This document shows positions 16,131 to 24,938 of a stretch of DNA of 64,000 bases, piece after piece. The translations under genes and the position numbers were made by a program. How positions within the stretch are numbered: position 1 is the first letter of the stretch; each line of letters opens with the position of its first letter. The DNA comes from Nesterenkonia sedimenti (GTDB lineage: Bacteria > Actinomycetota > Actinomycetes > Actinomycetales > Micrococcaceae): assembly GCF_012641515.1 (NCBI RefSeq), contig NZ_JABAHY010000011.1, forward strand, positions 1 through 64,000. Reading direction: 5' to 3'. The notes below the pieces were generated by a model. The model had not been told where the DNA came from. It did not search any database and saw nothing but the letters and a program-made list of their open reading frames with translations.

Positions 16131-16874
16131 ATGACTGTACCTCCGGCCCCAGCTCTGGCGGCCATTTCCCATGGAACGGCGTCTCCGGATGGCCAGGCAG
16201 CCGTTGCAGCCTTGGTGGGGGCCACCCGGGACCTGGCTGGGGGAAACGGCTCCGTCAGTGACATCCGACTCGGCCACGTAGACGTTCAAGACCCTGATGT
16301 GCCGGCAACTTTGTCAGCACTGCGGCCCCAGCAGCCTGCAGTGCTGGTGCCGCTGCTGCTGTCGGCGGGATATCACGTCAATGTGGATATGCGTCAGGCA
16401 GCAGAGGGAGCCGGTCGGCCCACCACGGTGACCGGTGCTTTGGGGCCGGATCCGCGGTTGGCAGCAGCTCTTGAACAGCGCCTGCGTGAGGCGGGCGGAA
16501 ACCCAGAGGAAGATGTGCTGATCCTCGCTGCGGCAGGCTCCTCCCATCAGAACGCCGTCGTCGATGTTCAGGCCGCCGCCCAATTGTTGCAGGACCGCCT
16601 GAATCGAAGCGTCCAAGACGCCTACCTAGCTTTCGCCTCGCCACATGTGGCAGAAGCGGTATCCGCTGCTCGTGCGGAGAATCCTCAGCGAAGGATCGCG
16701 GTGATCAGCTATCTGCTGGCCCCGGGGTATTTTCAGGATCAGCTGAAGAAGCAGGGCGCCGATCTCGTCACCGCGCCACTGTTGGATATTGCCGACCACG
16801 GACCAGATGTTCCCCAGGGACTGCCGGAAATCGTCCTAGAACGATTCCAGCAGGGGCTGGCTGGCCTCTCCTAG
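16131..16874 (+). CDS. sirohydrochlorin chelatase-like (CbiX/SirB) protein
   Basis: A 247-residue protein with two tandem CbiX-type chelatase halves. The first half opens AAISHGTASPDGQAAVAALV and contains LLLSAGYHVNVDM. The second has LAAAGSSHQNAVVDV and ISYLLAPGYFQDQL, where the second His of the pair is replaced by Phe. Family members insert Fe2+ (or Co2+) into sirohydrochlorin. It follows nirD on the same strand and would complete siroheme synthesis for NirB. No separate precorrin-2 dehydrogenase gene is visible in the window, so that step must be supplied elsewhere. Confidence 0.85.
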   Translation: MTVPPAPALAAISHGTASPDGQAAVAALVGATRDLAGGNGSVSDIRLGHVDVQDPDVPATLSALRPQQPAVLVPLLLSAGYHVNVDMRQAAEGAGRPTTVTGALGPDPRLAAALEQRLREAGGNPEEDVLILAAAGSSHQNAVVDVQAAAQLLQDRLNRSVQDAYLAFASPHVAEAVSAARAENPQRRIAVISYLLAPGYFQDQLKKQGADLVTAPLLDIADHGPDVPQGLPEIVLERFQQGLAGLS

Positions 16875-16933
16875 CAGCTTCTGAGAAGGTCAGTGGTGGG
16901 CCCAAGCCGCTGATGAGCATCAAGGAGTTGCCG

Positions 16934-17566
16934 ATGAACCGCGAGTACCACTTCTACGAACCCGCCAAGGGACATGGATTGAGGCACTCGCCTTTCAACG
17001 CCATCATCGCCCCGCGACCCATCGGATGGATCTCCTCCCAGGACACCGCCGGGCGGCTGAACCTGGCCCCCTACAGCTTCTTCAACGCCTTCAACTACGT
17101 CCCACCGATCATCGGCTTCGCCAGCAACGGAGCCAAGGACACCTTGGCCAATGCGGAGGCCTCCGGAGAATTCTGCTGGAACCTGGTCAGCGAAGCCCTC
17201 GGTACCGCCATGAACACGACATCCGCTGAGGTGGGTCCCGAGGTGGACGAATTCGAGCTGGCCGGGCTGACCCCGGCTGAGTCCCGGGTGATCAGCACTC
17301 CACATGTGGCCCAGGCCCGCGCAGTTTTCGAATGCCGCACCACCCAGATCATCCCGCTGACCACTGCCGAGGGCGAGCAGACAGTGACCAGTGTGGTCTT
17401 CGGGGAGGTAGTCGGCGTCCATATCGACCAGAGCCTGCTCACCGACGGTATCTACCAGACCGCCGCAGGTCAGCCCCTGGTCCGCGGCGGCGGACCCACC
17501 GCCTACTTCACCATCGACGAGCAGAACCGGCTCGATATGAAACGCCCCGCAAAGGAGAGCCCATGA
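16934..17566 (+). CDS. flavin reductase-family (FMN-binding) protein
   Basis: A 210-residue protein of the flavin reductase-like FMN-binding split-barrel family (DIM6/NTAB type). Characteristic segments are FNAIIAPRPIGWISSQD, NLAPYSFFNAFNYVPPIIGF and GEFCWNLVS. The ATG at 16934 is chosen because AAGGAG lies seven bases upstream; an in-frame ATG at 16913 is possible but less well served. The gene overlaps the following SRPBCC gene by ATGA. The natural substrate or partner oxygenase is not evident. Confidence 0.85.
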   Translation: MNREYHFYEPAKGHGLRHSPFNAIIAPRPIGWISSQDTAGRLNLAPYSFFNAFNYVPPIIGFASNGAKDTLANAEASGEFCWNLVSEALGTAMNTTSAEVGPEVDEFELAGLTPAESRVISTPHVAQARAVFECRTTQIIPLTTAEGEQTVTSVVFGEVVGVHIDQSLLTDGIYQTAAGQPLVRGGGPTAYFTIDEQNRLDMKRPAKESP

Positions 17567-18096
17567 GCGACCAGAAACCCGGCTACGGAACCCAGGAAAC
17601 CGTCGACGGCGCTCCCGCGCTGCGTTTTGTACGCACCCTGCCGTACTCCCAGCAGCGGATCTGGCAGGCTGCCGCGACCCCATCCGAACTGGAACAATGG
17701 TTCCCGGCCGCCGTCGAATGGGGTCCGGAGACCGGAGAGACTCTAGAGGCTTATGGCATGACCGGTGAGGTGATCGAAGCCCAGGAGCCCAACCTCTTGG
17801 TCTGGACCTTCAACGGTGACGGCTTCCGGTTCGAGATCACCGGGGATGAGGAGGCCACACAGCTGACCTTCGTGCATATCTTCGGCGACCCCGCCACTCC
17901 CGCAGCCCAGACCGCCACCGGGTGGCATACCTATCTCGACCGGCTGGAACCGGTTCTGGAGGGTCATCCGATCTCCGAGGAAGCCGCCCACGCCGGGTGG
18001 GGAGACCTCCACGAGGAGTACGCCGAACTCTTCGAGGACGATCCCACACCCGGACGTGAGTTCTGGGCGAAGCTGCAGAAGCAGCTCAACCTCTAG
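17563..18096 (+). CDS. SRPBCC / AHSA1-type domain protein
   Basis: A 177-residue single-domain protein of the START-like SRPBCC superfamily (activator of Hsp90 ATPase homologue type), with the typical opening FVRTLPYSQQRIWQAAATPS followed by ELEQWFP and a mid-domain LLVWTFNGDGFRFEI. Proteins of this fold bind hydrophobic ligands; the role is unknown. It starts inside the stop codon of the flavin reductase gene, so the two are translationally coupled and probably act together. The 3' end stops three bases from the convergent aminotransferase gene. Confidence 0.8.
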   Translation: MSDQKPGYGTQETVDGAPALRFVRTLPYSQQRIWQAAATPSELEQWFPAAVEWGPETGETLEAYGMTGEVIEAQEPNLLVWTFNGDGFRFEITGDEEATQLTFVHIFGDPATPAAQTATGWHTYLDRLEPVLEGHPISEEAAHAGWGDLHEEYAELFEDDPTPGREFWAKLQKQLNL

Positions 18097-18099
18097 GCC

Positions 18100-19320
18100 T
18101 CACTTGAGCGGTAGGTCCGCCTGCAGTCGCTCAAGGGCGGTCTCCACTGTGGAGCGGTGCTTGCAGAAGGCGAACCGGACCAATCGGTCCAGCTCAGCGG
18201 AGGCCTCATTCTGCTTGGTCAGCGAGGAGACCGGAATCGCAGCGACCCCGACCTCGTTATTGAGCCGCCTGCAGAACTCATCAGCGGGCAGATCACTGAT
18301 CGGGGAGATATCGGCCAGCACGAAGTAACCGGCCTGCGGATTCGAAGTGGTCAGCCCCACTGACTGCAGTCCCTCGATCAAGAGGTCACGGGTGCTGGTC
18401 AGCTGGGCACGGTGCTCGGCGAAGAACCCGCGGTCATCGACCAGCCCCTGGGCAGTTGCCCACTGATAGGCCGGGGCAGAGCTGAAGGTCAAAAACTGCT
18501 TGACCCCGCGCACCCGGTTGACCAGCTCAGGGCTGCCAGTCACCCAGCCGACCTTCCACCCGGTCAGCGAGAAGGACTTCCCCACGGAGCTGACCGCAAC
18601 AGCGACCTCATCGGCTCCGGGCAGTGTCAGGATCGGGGTGTGTTCGGCGCCGTCGAAGAGCAGATGCTCATAGACCTCATCACACATCACCACCACGCCG
18701 TGGGCGCGGGCGGCATCGATCACCTTCTGCATCTCCGCAGGAGTGAAGACCGTGCCGGTGGGGTTATGCGGGGTGTTGAGCAGGATCATGGAGGTCTTCT
18801 CCGAGATCTGCCCGATCAGCGCATCCACATCGGGACGGAAATCCGGAGCGCTCAGCGGCAGGCTGGTCAGCTGCGCCCCGGCCAGGGCAACAATCGCCCC
18901 ATAGGAGTCGTACCAGGGCTCAAAGGTCAGCACCTCGGAATCGGCCTCGGCGAAGGCAAGAATAATCGCAGCGATCCCCTCGGTGGCACCGGTGGTGAAC
19001 AGCACCTGGCTGGCCGGATCCAACTGAAGACCATAGTGCCGACGCTGGTGCTCGGCCACCGCCTCACGGAAGACCGGCAGACCGATACCGGGTGGGTACT
19101 GCTGATTGGGGCCGGTGGCCTCGTCGGCCACGGCATCGGCAGCGGCCTGACGCAGCCACTGCGGACCCTCCGCATCGGGGAAACCCTGGCCCAGATTCAT
19201 CGCCCCGGCCGCGATCGCAGCACCGGTGGTCCGCTCGTAGATTGTGGGCAGAACCGCCCCCGAACCCTCGTCGAAAGTATTGGCGCCAGCTGCAGATCGT
19301 TTCCAAGGTGGTGTAGACAT
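18100..19320 (-). CDS. PLP-dependent class I aminotransferase
   Basis: A 406-residue fold-type I aminotransferase. It shows the NPTG motif (LLNTPHNPTGTVF), the Asp/Tyr PLP contacts in VVMCDEVYEHLLF, and the PLP lysine in SVGKSFSLTGWKVGW. The ending QAGYFVLADIS and FCRRLNNEVGVAAIP fits N-succinyldiaminopimelate aminotransferase (DapC)-like or kynurenine/methionine aminotransferase-like enzymes; the substrate cannot be chosen from sequence alone. The ATG at 19320 is preferred because TAAGAT lies seven bases upstream (leaderless start); an in-frame start at 19350 has no such support. It is divergent from thiL. Confidence 0.88.
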   Translation of the reverse strand: MSTPPWKRSAAGANTFDEGSGAVLPTIYERTTGAAIAAGAMNLGQGFPDAEGPQWLRQAAADAVADEATGPNQQYPPGIGLPVFREAVAEHQRRHYGLQLDPASQVLFTTGATEGIAAIILAFAEADSEVLTFEPWYDSYGAIVALAGAQLTSLPLSAPDFRPDVDALIGQISEKTSMILLNTPHNPTGTVFTPAEMQKVIDAARAHGVVVMCDEVYEHLLFDGAEHTPILTLPGADEVAVAVSSVGKSFSLTGWKVGWVTGSPELVNRVRGVKQFLTFSSAPAYQWATAQGLVDDRGFFAEHRAQLTSTRDLLIEGLQSVGLTTSNPQAGYFVLADISPISDLPADEFCRRLNNEVGVAAIPVSSLTKQNEASAELDRLVRFAFCKHRSTVETALERLQADLPLK

Positions 19321-19361
19321 AGGCTCAATCTTATGGTCCGCCCGTGTCATGATGAGTCACT

Positions 19362-20453
19362 ATGACAGCTGATCAGCTCACAGTCACCGACGCCGGTGAG
19401 GATGCCGTCTTAGAAGCCATCACCGAAGTGATCGCTCCCTTCAACGCCCAGCGTTCCGGGATGCCGCTGGGACCCGGCGATGACGCCGCCTGCCTCAGTT
19501 TTCCGGCCGGAGCTGCAGTGATCACCACCGACACCATGAGCGAGGGACAGGACTTCCGGCGGCAGTGGTGGCTGGGGCCTGAGGAGCTCGGCGGTACAGA
19601 ATTCGAACCAGTGGCGGAATGGCCGATGGACATCGGCACCAAGGCGGCCGCTCAGAACCTCTCAGATATCAACGCCATGGGGGCTGAACCCACCGCCCTG
19701 CTGGTCAGTCTCACTCTGCCGCCGCAGACACCGGTGGCCTGGGTGCAGGACTTCTACCGCGGGATGATCCGGGCCTGCAGTGCCGCCGGTGCTGAGAACT
19801 GTGTCATCGCCGGTGGCGATCTCGGCTCCGGGGAGGTCATCTCGGTGACCATCACCGCCCTGGGAGCACCACCGGAGGATGGGAAACTGCTGCGCAGAAG
19901 CAGCGCCACCGCAGGGGAGCTCCTGGCGGTCAACGGGGCTCTGGGATATGCCGCCGCCGGCCTCGAAGTCCTGGAGTTGCCCGGTGCTGAGGCCGTCACG
20001 GAGGCGGAGGAACAGCACTGTGAGGACCACGCTGAGATCATTCGTAGCTGCCTGAAGGCCCAGCAGCAGCCCGAACCGGTGCTGACCGCCGGGCCCAGCG
20101 CGTTGGCGGCTGGGGCCACTGCGGGAATGGACCTCAGCGATGGGCTGCTGCGTGATGCCCAGCGTTTGGCCGAGGCCTCCGGGGTGCGGGTGAGGCTCGA
20201 CGACGAGGTGCTCACCCGGCGTGCAGGACGCCTAGAGCCGGTGGCCGAACTCATCGGCCCTGCGTCGGCAGCGCAGCGGGCAGCCCATTGGGTGCTCAGC
20301 GGGGGAGAGGACTACGGCCTGCTGGCCACCTTCCCCGAAAGCGCAGAGCTCCCCGAGGGTTTTGAGGTCATCGGTCGGATTGAGCAGGGCTCAGCCGAGG
20401 TGCTCACCGGTCTGGAAACCGGCCGCCGCGGCTGGGACTCCCTGGCCCCCTGA
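19362..20453 (+). CDS. thiL: thiamine-monophosphate kinase
   Basis: A 363-residue ThiL that phosphorylates thiamine monophosphate to thiamine pyrophosphate. The N-terminal GPGDDAACLSFP contains the metal-binding Asp pair, followed by TTDTMSEGQDF, DINAMGAEPTALLVSLTLP and the C-terminal MDLSDGLLRD, all standard for the AIR-synthase-like fold. In many actinobacteria thiL follows ddl; here it is separated from ddl by UDP-glucose dehydrogenase, the IclR gene and leuCD, which suggests local rearrangement. Its stop is one base from the convergent ugd stop. Confidence 0.93.
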   Translation: MTADQLTVTDAGEDAVLEAITEVIAPFNAQRSGMPLGPGDDAACLSFPAGAAVITTDTMSEGQDFRRQWWLGPEELGGTEFEPVAEWPMDIGTKAAAQNLSDINAMGAEPTALLVSLTLPPQTPVAWVQDFYRGMIRACSAAGAENCVIAGGDLGSGEVISVTITALGAPPEDGKLLRRSSATAGELLAVNGALGYAAAGLEVLELPGAEAVTEAEEQHCEDHAEIIRSCLKAQQQPEPVLTAGPSALAAGATAGMDLSDGLLRDAQRLAEASGVRVRLDDEVLTRRAGRLEPVAELIGPASAAQRAAHWVLSGGEDYGLLATFPESAELPEGFEVIGRIEQGSAEVLTGLETGRRGWDSLAP

Positions 20454-20454
20454 C

Positions 20455-21801
20455 CTACTCCTCGAACTTCCGGCCCAGCTGGGCGAAGGTCCAGCCAGCG
20501 GTCTCCCAGTCGGCGGCCGGAAGCACATGCCGGGCGTCGACGAACCGCTTGGCCGCGACCTTGCCGTCCAGATCTGCCGGGGTGAGCTTCTTGAACTCAT
20601 CCCATTCGGTGGTCAGAACCACCAATTCGGCATCGGCAACTGCGGCATCGAGGCTGTCCACATAGTTCAGCCGGGGATAGCGTTTGGCGGCGTTGTGGTT
20701 GCCCTCGGGGTCATAGACGGCAACATCAGCACCGGCGTTGAACAGCCGGGCGGCCACATCCAGACCGGGGGAGTCGCGCACGTCATCGGAGAGTGGTTTG
20801 AAGGTGATGCCCAGGACTGCGATCTTCTTACCCACAATGTCCTGATCCAGCAGCTCGAAGGCCCGGGCGATGGCCTTCTTCCGCCGCCGCAGGTTGATCT
20901 GGTCCACCTCATCGAGGAACCGCATAGTGTGGTCCAGTCCCAGTTCCGAGACCCGAGTCTGCAGGGCGCGGATGTCCTTGGGCAGACAGCCGCCGCCGAA
21001 GCCGACACCGGCGTTGAGGAACTTGCGGCCGATCCGGGTGTCGTGACCGATGGCATCGGCCAGAGTGCGGATATCCCCGCCGACAGTCTCGGTGACCTCG
21101 GAGAAGGCGTTGATGAAGCTGATCTTGGTGGCCAAAAACGCATTGGCTGCGACTTTGACCAGCTCGGCGGTCTCGAAATCGGTGGCCACCCAGGGGGTCT
21201 CCCGACCCAGCGCCTCGGCGTAGACCTGGCGCAGGATGGCCTCATCGGCCTCCGAACGGGTGCCGACCACCAGCCGGTCGGGTCGCAGAGTGTCTTCCAC
21301 AGCGAAGCCCTCGCGCAGGAACTCAGGGTTCCAGGCCAGAGAGACCTCCACGCCGTCGTTCTTCTCCTGGGCCACCAGCTCAGAGAGCCGGGCCGCAGTG
21401 CCCACCGGCACAGTGGATTTGCCCACGATCAGGGCACGGTCCTTGGTGATGGCCTTAGCCAGACCGGTGGCGGCGGCATCGACATAGGTCATATCCGCAC
21501 CGGTGCCACCCTTCTGCTGCGGGGTGCCCACGCAGATGAAATGCACATCGCCCCAGCCGCCGACAGTGGAGTATTCGGCATCGGTGATGAAGCGTAAGCG
21601 TCCGGAGTCCACATGCTTGCGGATCAGCTCGGGCAGGCCCGGCTCGTGGAAGGGCAGATCGCCGGCAGAGAGCGCTGCGATCTTCTCGGGATCGACATCG
21701 ACGCCGATCACATTGAAGCCCAGCTCCGCCATACAGGCGGCATGGGTCGCGCCCAGGTAGCCGGTGCCGATAACACTGATGTTCTCCACAGAAGCGTTCA
21801 C
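20455..21801 (-). CDS. ugd: UDP-glucose/GDP-mannose dehydrogenase
   Basis: A 448-residue nucleotide-sugar dehydrogenase, most like UDP-glucose 6-dehydrogenase, which makes UDP-glucuronate for surface polysaccharides. It opens with the Rossmann motif VIGTGYLGATHAACMAELG, has VGKSTVPVGTA, and the catalytic Cys lies in GVGFGGGCLPKD. The C-terminal domain contains AVLGITFKPLSDDVRDSPG. The GTG at 21801 follows TAGGAT by six bases (leaderless). No other polysaccharide gene is adjacent; the gene stands alone on its strand. Confidence 0.93.
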   Translation of the reverse strand: MNASVENISVIGTGYLGATHAACMAELGFNVIGVDVDPEKIAALSAGDLPFHEPGLPELIRKHVDSGRLRFITDAEYSTVGGWGDVHFICVGTPQQKGGTGADMTYVDAAATGLAKAITKDRALIVGKSTVPVGTAARLSELVAQEKNDGVEVSLAWNPEFLREGFAVEDTLRPDRLVVGTRSEADEAILRQVYAEALGRETPWVATDFETAELVKVAANAFLATKISFINAFSEVTETVGGDIRTLADAIGHDTRIGRKFLNAGVGFGGGCLPKDIRALQTRVSELGLDHTMRFLDEVDQINLRRRKKAIARAFELLDQDIVGKKIAVLGITFKPLSDDVRDSPGLDVAARLFNAGADVAVYDPEGNHNAAKRYPRLNYVDSLDAAVADAELVVLTTEWDEFKKLTPADLDGKVAAKRFVDARHVLPAADWETAGWTFAQLGRKFEE

Positions 21802-21858
21802 GCAGTCATCCTAGAACGTCTGAGGCCCAAGGGGGTTAACTGACGCAGGAGAATTTTC

Positions 21859-22656
21859 TCATCTGCGGTGTTCACCCAGACCGTGGTCAGCCTCGGGGTT
21901 CTGCCGGACCATATCGGTCAGCTGTTGGGCAGCAGCGACGACGACGCCGGCAAACTTCCGGCCCGGCTGGCGGGTCAGGCGCTCAAGCGGCCCGGAAATC
22001 GAGACCGCGGCGATCACTCGGCCCGAGGGGCCACGTACCGGAGCGGAGACTGAGGCGACCCCAGATTCCCGCTCACCCAGGGACTCACCCCAGCCGCGGC
22101 GTCGTACTCCGGCCAGTACCGTCGGAGTGAACCGGGCGCCTTTGAGCCCCTCGACGAGGCGCTCGTGGTCCTCCCAGGCCAGCAGCACCTGGGCTGCGGA
22201 GCCTGCCCGCATGGAGAGATGGGTGCCCACCGGGATGGAATCGCGTAGACCCACCGGGCGCTCGGCCGAGGCCACACAGATGCGTGCATTGCCCTGCCGG
22301 CGGAAGATCTGGGAGGACTCACCGGTGGCATCGCGGAGCTTCAGCAGCACCGGGCCGGCGGCAGTGACCAGCTGGTCATCACCGGCAGCAGAGGCAAGCT
22401 CGGTCAGCCGGGAGCCGATCACATAGCGGCCGCGCACATCCCGGTTCAGGAACCGGTGGTGAACCAGCGCGCTGGCCAGCCGGTGCACGGTCGGCCGGGC
22501 GAGACCGGTGACCTCCACCAGCTGGGCCAAGGAAGCCGGTCCGGCCTCCAGGGCATCCATGATCATCACCGATTTGTCCACCACTCCGATTCCGGAGGGA
22601 GAATGCAGTGGGCGCGGGGGATTCGGTGTTGCCAGGGAGGAACTCTGTTCGGGCAT
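21859..22656 (-). CDS. IclR-family regulator beside leuCD
   Basis: A 265-residue IclR-type regulator. The winged helix-turn-helix is at about residues 25-85 (SLAQLVEVTGLARPTVHRLA), and the effector-binding GAF-like domain follows (SSQIFRRQGNARICVASAE; RERESG-like GERESGVASVSAPVRG). In actinobacteria an IclR regulator (NdgR/LtbR type) divergent from leuC commonly controls leucine genes, and this is the same arrangement. The ATG at 22656 lies seven bases after TAGACT, supporting a leaderless start; ATG 22662 is less likely. A palindrome in the promoter suggests autoregulation and control of leuCD. Confidence 0.88.
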   Translation of the reverse strand: MPEQSSSLATPNPPRPLHSPSGIGVVDKSVMIMDALEAGPASLAQLVEVTGLARPTVHRLASALVHHRFLNRDVRGRYVIGSRLTELASAAGDDQLVTAAGPVLLKLRDATGESSQIFRRQGNARICVASAERPVGLRDSIPVGTHLSMRAGSAAQVLLAWEDHERLVEGLKGARFTPTVLAGVRRRGWGESLGERESGVASVSAPVRGPSGRVIAAVSISGPLERLTRQPGRKFAGVVVAAAQQLTDMVRQNPEADHGLGEHRR

Positions 22657-22676
22657 ACGCATCAGTCTAATAGTGG

Positions 22677-22691
22677 TCTCACATAATGAGA
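22677..22691. promoter_or_regulatory. palindrome in IclR/leuC divergent promoter
   Basis: TCTCA-cataa-TGAGA is a perfect 5-bp inverted repeat with a 5-base spacer. It lies just upstream of the TAGACT -10 box of the IclR gene and 51 bp before the leuC start, a good place for the IclR-type regulator to bind both promoters. Confidence 0.5.
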
Positions 22692-22742
22692 TGCACCTGC
22701 GAATCTGTGGAGGTCGTCACAGTTCAGTGGTTCCCTGGATAT

Positions 22743-24194
22743 ATGGCAGAAACAACCGGAGAGAAGCCGCTGACCCTGGCGGAGAAAGTCTGGCGTGACC
22801 ATGTAGTGGTCCGTGGTGAGGATAAGGATGGTCAGCGTTCGCCTGACCTGCTCTACATCGACCTGCACCTAGTCCACGAGGTCACCAGCCCGCAGGCTTT
22901 CGAAGGGCTGCGCCTTGCCGGCCGGCCGGTCCGGCGCCCGGATCTGACCATGGCCACCGAGGACCACAACACCCCGACCCTGGAGATCGATAAGCCGATC
23001 GCTGATCCGATCAGCGCTAAACAGGTCGATACCCTGCGGGCCAACTGTGAGGAATTCGGCATCCGGCTGCACTCCCTGGGAGATGCCAACCAGGGGATCG
23101 TCCACGTCGTCGGGCCTCAGCTGGGCCTGACCCAGCCCGGGATGACTGTGGTCTGTGGTGACTCCCATACCTCCACCCATGGGGCTTTCGGCTCCCTGGC
23201 CATGGGTATCGGCACCTCCGAGGTCGAACATGTGCTGGCGACCCAGACCCTGTCGCTGAAACCGTTCAAGACCATGGCGATCACCGTCAACGGGAGTCTG
23301 AAGCCCGGGGTGTCATCGAAGGACATCATCCTGGCGGTCATCGCCAAGATCGGCACCGGCGGCGGCCAGGGCTATGTGCTGGAATACCGCGGCAGCGCCA
23401 TTGAGCAGCTGTCGATGGAAGCCCGGATGACCATCTGCAATATGAGCATCGAAGCCGGAGCCCGTGCCGGAATGGTCGCCCCCGATGAGACCACCTTCGA
23501 ATACGTCAAAGACCGGCCCCATGCACCCCAGGGTGAGGACTGGGATGCCGCCGTTGAGTACTGGAGGTCCCTGCGCACCGATGAGGGCGCAGAATTCGAT
23601 GCCGAGGTCATCATCGACGCCGATGAGCTTGAACCCTTCGTCACCTGGGGAACCAACCCCGGCCAGGGGGTCAGCCTCAACGAATCCGTACCGGATCCCA
23701 CCAGCTTCCACGACCCGGTCGACCGCGAATCAGCAGAACGGGCCCTGCAGTACATGGACCTGCAGCCTGGGACCCCGATGAAGGATATCCGGGTCGATAC
23801 CGTCTTTTTGGGCTCCTGCACCAACGCCCGGCTTGAAGACCTGCGCAAAGCCGCTGAGGTCATCAAAGGACGGGAAAAAGACCCCGATGTGCGCATGATC
23901 GTCGTACCCGGCTCAGCGAAGGTCCGCCTGGAGGCAGAGGCCGAAGGCATCGACCAGATCTTCAAAGACTTCGGGGCCGAATGGCGCTTCGCCGGCTGCT
24001 CGATGTGCCTGGGCATGAACCCCGACCAACTGGCCGAGGGCGAACGCTGCGCCTCCACCTCCAACCGCAACTTCGAAGGCCGTCAGGGCAAAGGCGGACG
24101 CACCCACCTGGTCTCCCCAGTGGTCGCTGCAGCCACCGCCATCCGCGGAACTCTCTCCGCGCCCTCAGACGTCCTGCAGCCAACCCCCGCCTAG
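22743..24194 (+). CDS. leuC: 3-isopropylmalate dehydratase large subunit
   Basis: A 483-residue aconitase-superfamily enzyme that, with LeuD, isomerises 2-isopropylmalate to 3-isopropylmalate in leucine synthesis. The [4Fe-4S] ligands are seen in [14 protein letters not shown] and [12 protein letters not shown]. Other signatures are [20 protein letters not shown] and the [10 protein letters not shown] loop. The ATG at 22743 matches the usual N-terminus ([16 protein letters not shown]), although the ribosome binding site is weak. It is followed ten bases later by leuD. Confidence 0.96.
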   Translation: MAETTGEKPLTLAEKVWRDHVVVRGEDKDGQRSPDLLYIDLHLVHEVTSPQAFEGLRLAGRPVRRPDLTMATEDHNTPTLEIDKPIADPISAKQVDTLRANCEEFGIRLHSLGDANQGIVHVVGPQLGLTQPGMTVVCGDSHTSTHGAFGSLAMGIGTSEVEHVLATQTLSLKPFKTMAITVNGSLKPGVSSKDIILAVIAKIGTGGGQGYVLEYRGSAIEQLSMEARMTICNMSIEAGARAGMVAPDETTFEYVKDRPHAPQGEDWDAAVEYWRSLRTDEGAEFDAEVIIDADELEPFVTWGTNPGQGVSLNESVPDPTSFHDPVDRESAERALQYMDLQPGTPMKDIRVDTVFLGSCTNARLEDLRKAAEVIKGREKDPDVRMIVVPGSAKVRLEAEAEGIDQIFKDFGAEWRFAGCSMCLGMNPDQLAEGERCASTSNRNFEGRQGKGGRTHLVSPVVAAATAIRGTLSAPSDVLQPTPA

Positions 24195-24204
24195 GAGAGA
24201 CCCC

Positions 24205-24804
24205 ATGGAACCGATCACCACCCATACCGGCATCGGGGTGCCGCTGAAACAGTCCAATGTGGACACCGACCAGATCATCCCCGCCGTCTTCCTCAAACGC
24301 ATCACCAAAACAGGGTTCGACGACGCCCTGTTCTACGCCTGGCGCAAAAACGAAGACTTCGTGCTGAACCAAGAGCCCTATAAAAACGGCTCTGTGCTGG
24401 TAGCAGGACCCGACTTCGGCACCGGCTCCTCCCGCGAACACGCCGTCTGGGCCCTGCGCGACTACGGCTTCCGAGTAGTGATCTCATCCCGGTTCGCCGA
24501 TATCTTCTACGGCAACTCCGCCAAACAGGGTCTGCTAGCAGCTAAAGTCGCCCAACCCGATGTCGAACTGATCTGGAAAGAACTCGAGAACAACCCCGGA
24601 TCAGAAATTACCGTCGACCTGGAATCCTGCACCATCCGCTGCGGCTCCGTCGACACCACCTTCGAAGTCGACAACTACACCCGCTGGCGCCTGATGGAAG
24701 GCCTCGACGACATCTCCCTGACCCTACGTCAGCAAGAACACATCACCACCTACGAAGCCACCCGACCCAGCTTCAAACCCACCACACTGCCGGCCAAAAC
24801 CTGA
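24205..24804 (+). CDS. leuD: 3-isopropylmalate dehydratase small subunit
   Basis: A 199-residue LeuD, the swivelling domain partner of LeuC. The start [20 protein letters not shown] and the [20 protein letters not shown] motif are diagnostic, as is [16 protein letters not shown]. It has a GGAG ribosome binding site and follows leuC directly on the same strand, so the two form an operon. A 134-bp gap with an inverted repeat separates it from murA. Confidence 0.96.
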   Translation: MEPITTHTGIGVPLKQSNVDTDQIIPAVFLKRITKTGFDDALFYAWRKNEDFVLNQEPYKNGSVLVAGPDFGTGSSREHAVWALRDYGFRVVISSRFADIFYGNSAKQGLLAAKVAQPDVELIWKELENNPGSEITVDLESCTIRCGSVDTTFEVDNYTRWRLMEGLDDISLTLRQQEHITTYEATRPSFKPTTLPAKT

Positions 24805-24866
24805 CGACATACTGAACTGTCACCGAATCGTTGCCGGTTGGCAGCTCAGATTCGCAGAGTATGCTC

Positions 24867-24919
24867 TTCTGCGTTGGGTACAGTGGCATGGCCACATTCC
24901 CACATGTGCCAATGCAGAA
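24867..24919 (+). other. long nested inverted repeat before murA
   Basis: TTCTGCGTTGG (24867-24877) can pair with CCAATGCAGAA (24909-24919) through 11 bp including one G-U pair, enclosing a second small palindrome TGGC-atg-GCCA (24884-24894). It ends 19 bases before the murA start. It has no U-tract, so it may be a leader structure rather than a terminator. Confidence 0.4.
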
Positions 24920-24938
24920 GAAGGGATCACCGACACAT

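Noticed and set aside
16871-17683. Antisense frame across the flavin reductase gene
   Set aside because: The sense frame is a clear flavin reductase with an AAGGAG site; the antisense product has no domain and overlaps fully.
20362-21597. Antisense frame of about 410 codons over ugd
   Set aside because: No family resemblance and entirely covered by the UDP-glucose dehydrogenase gene on the other strand.
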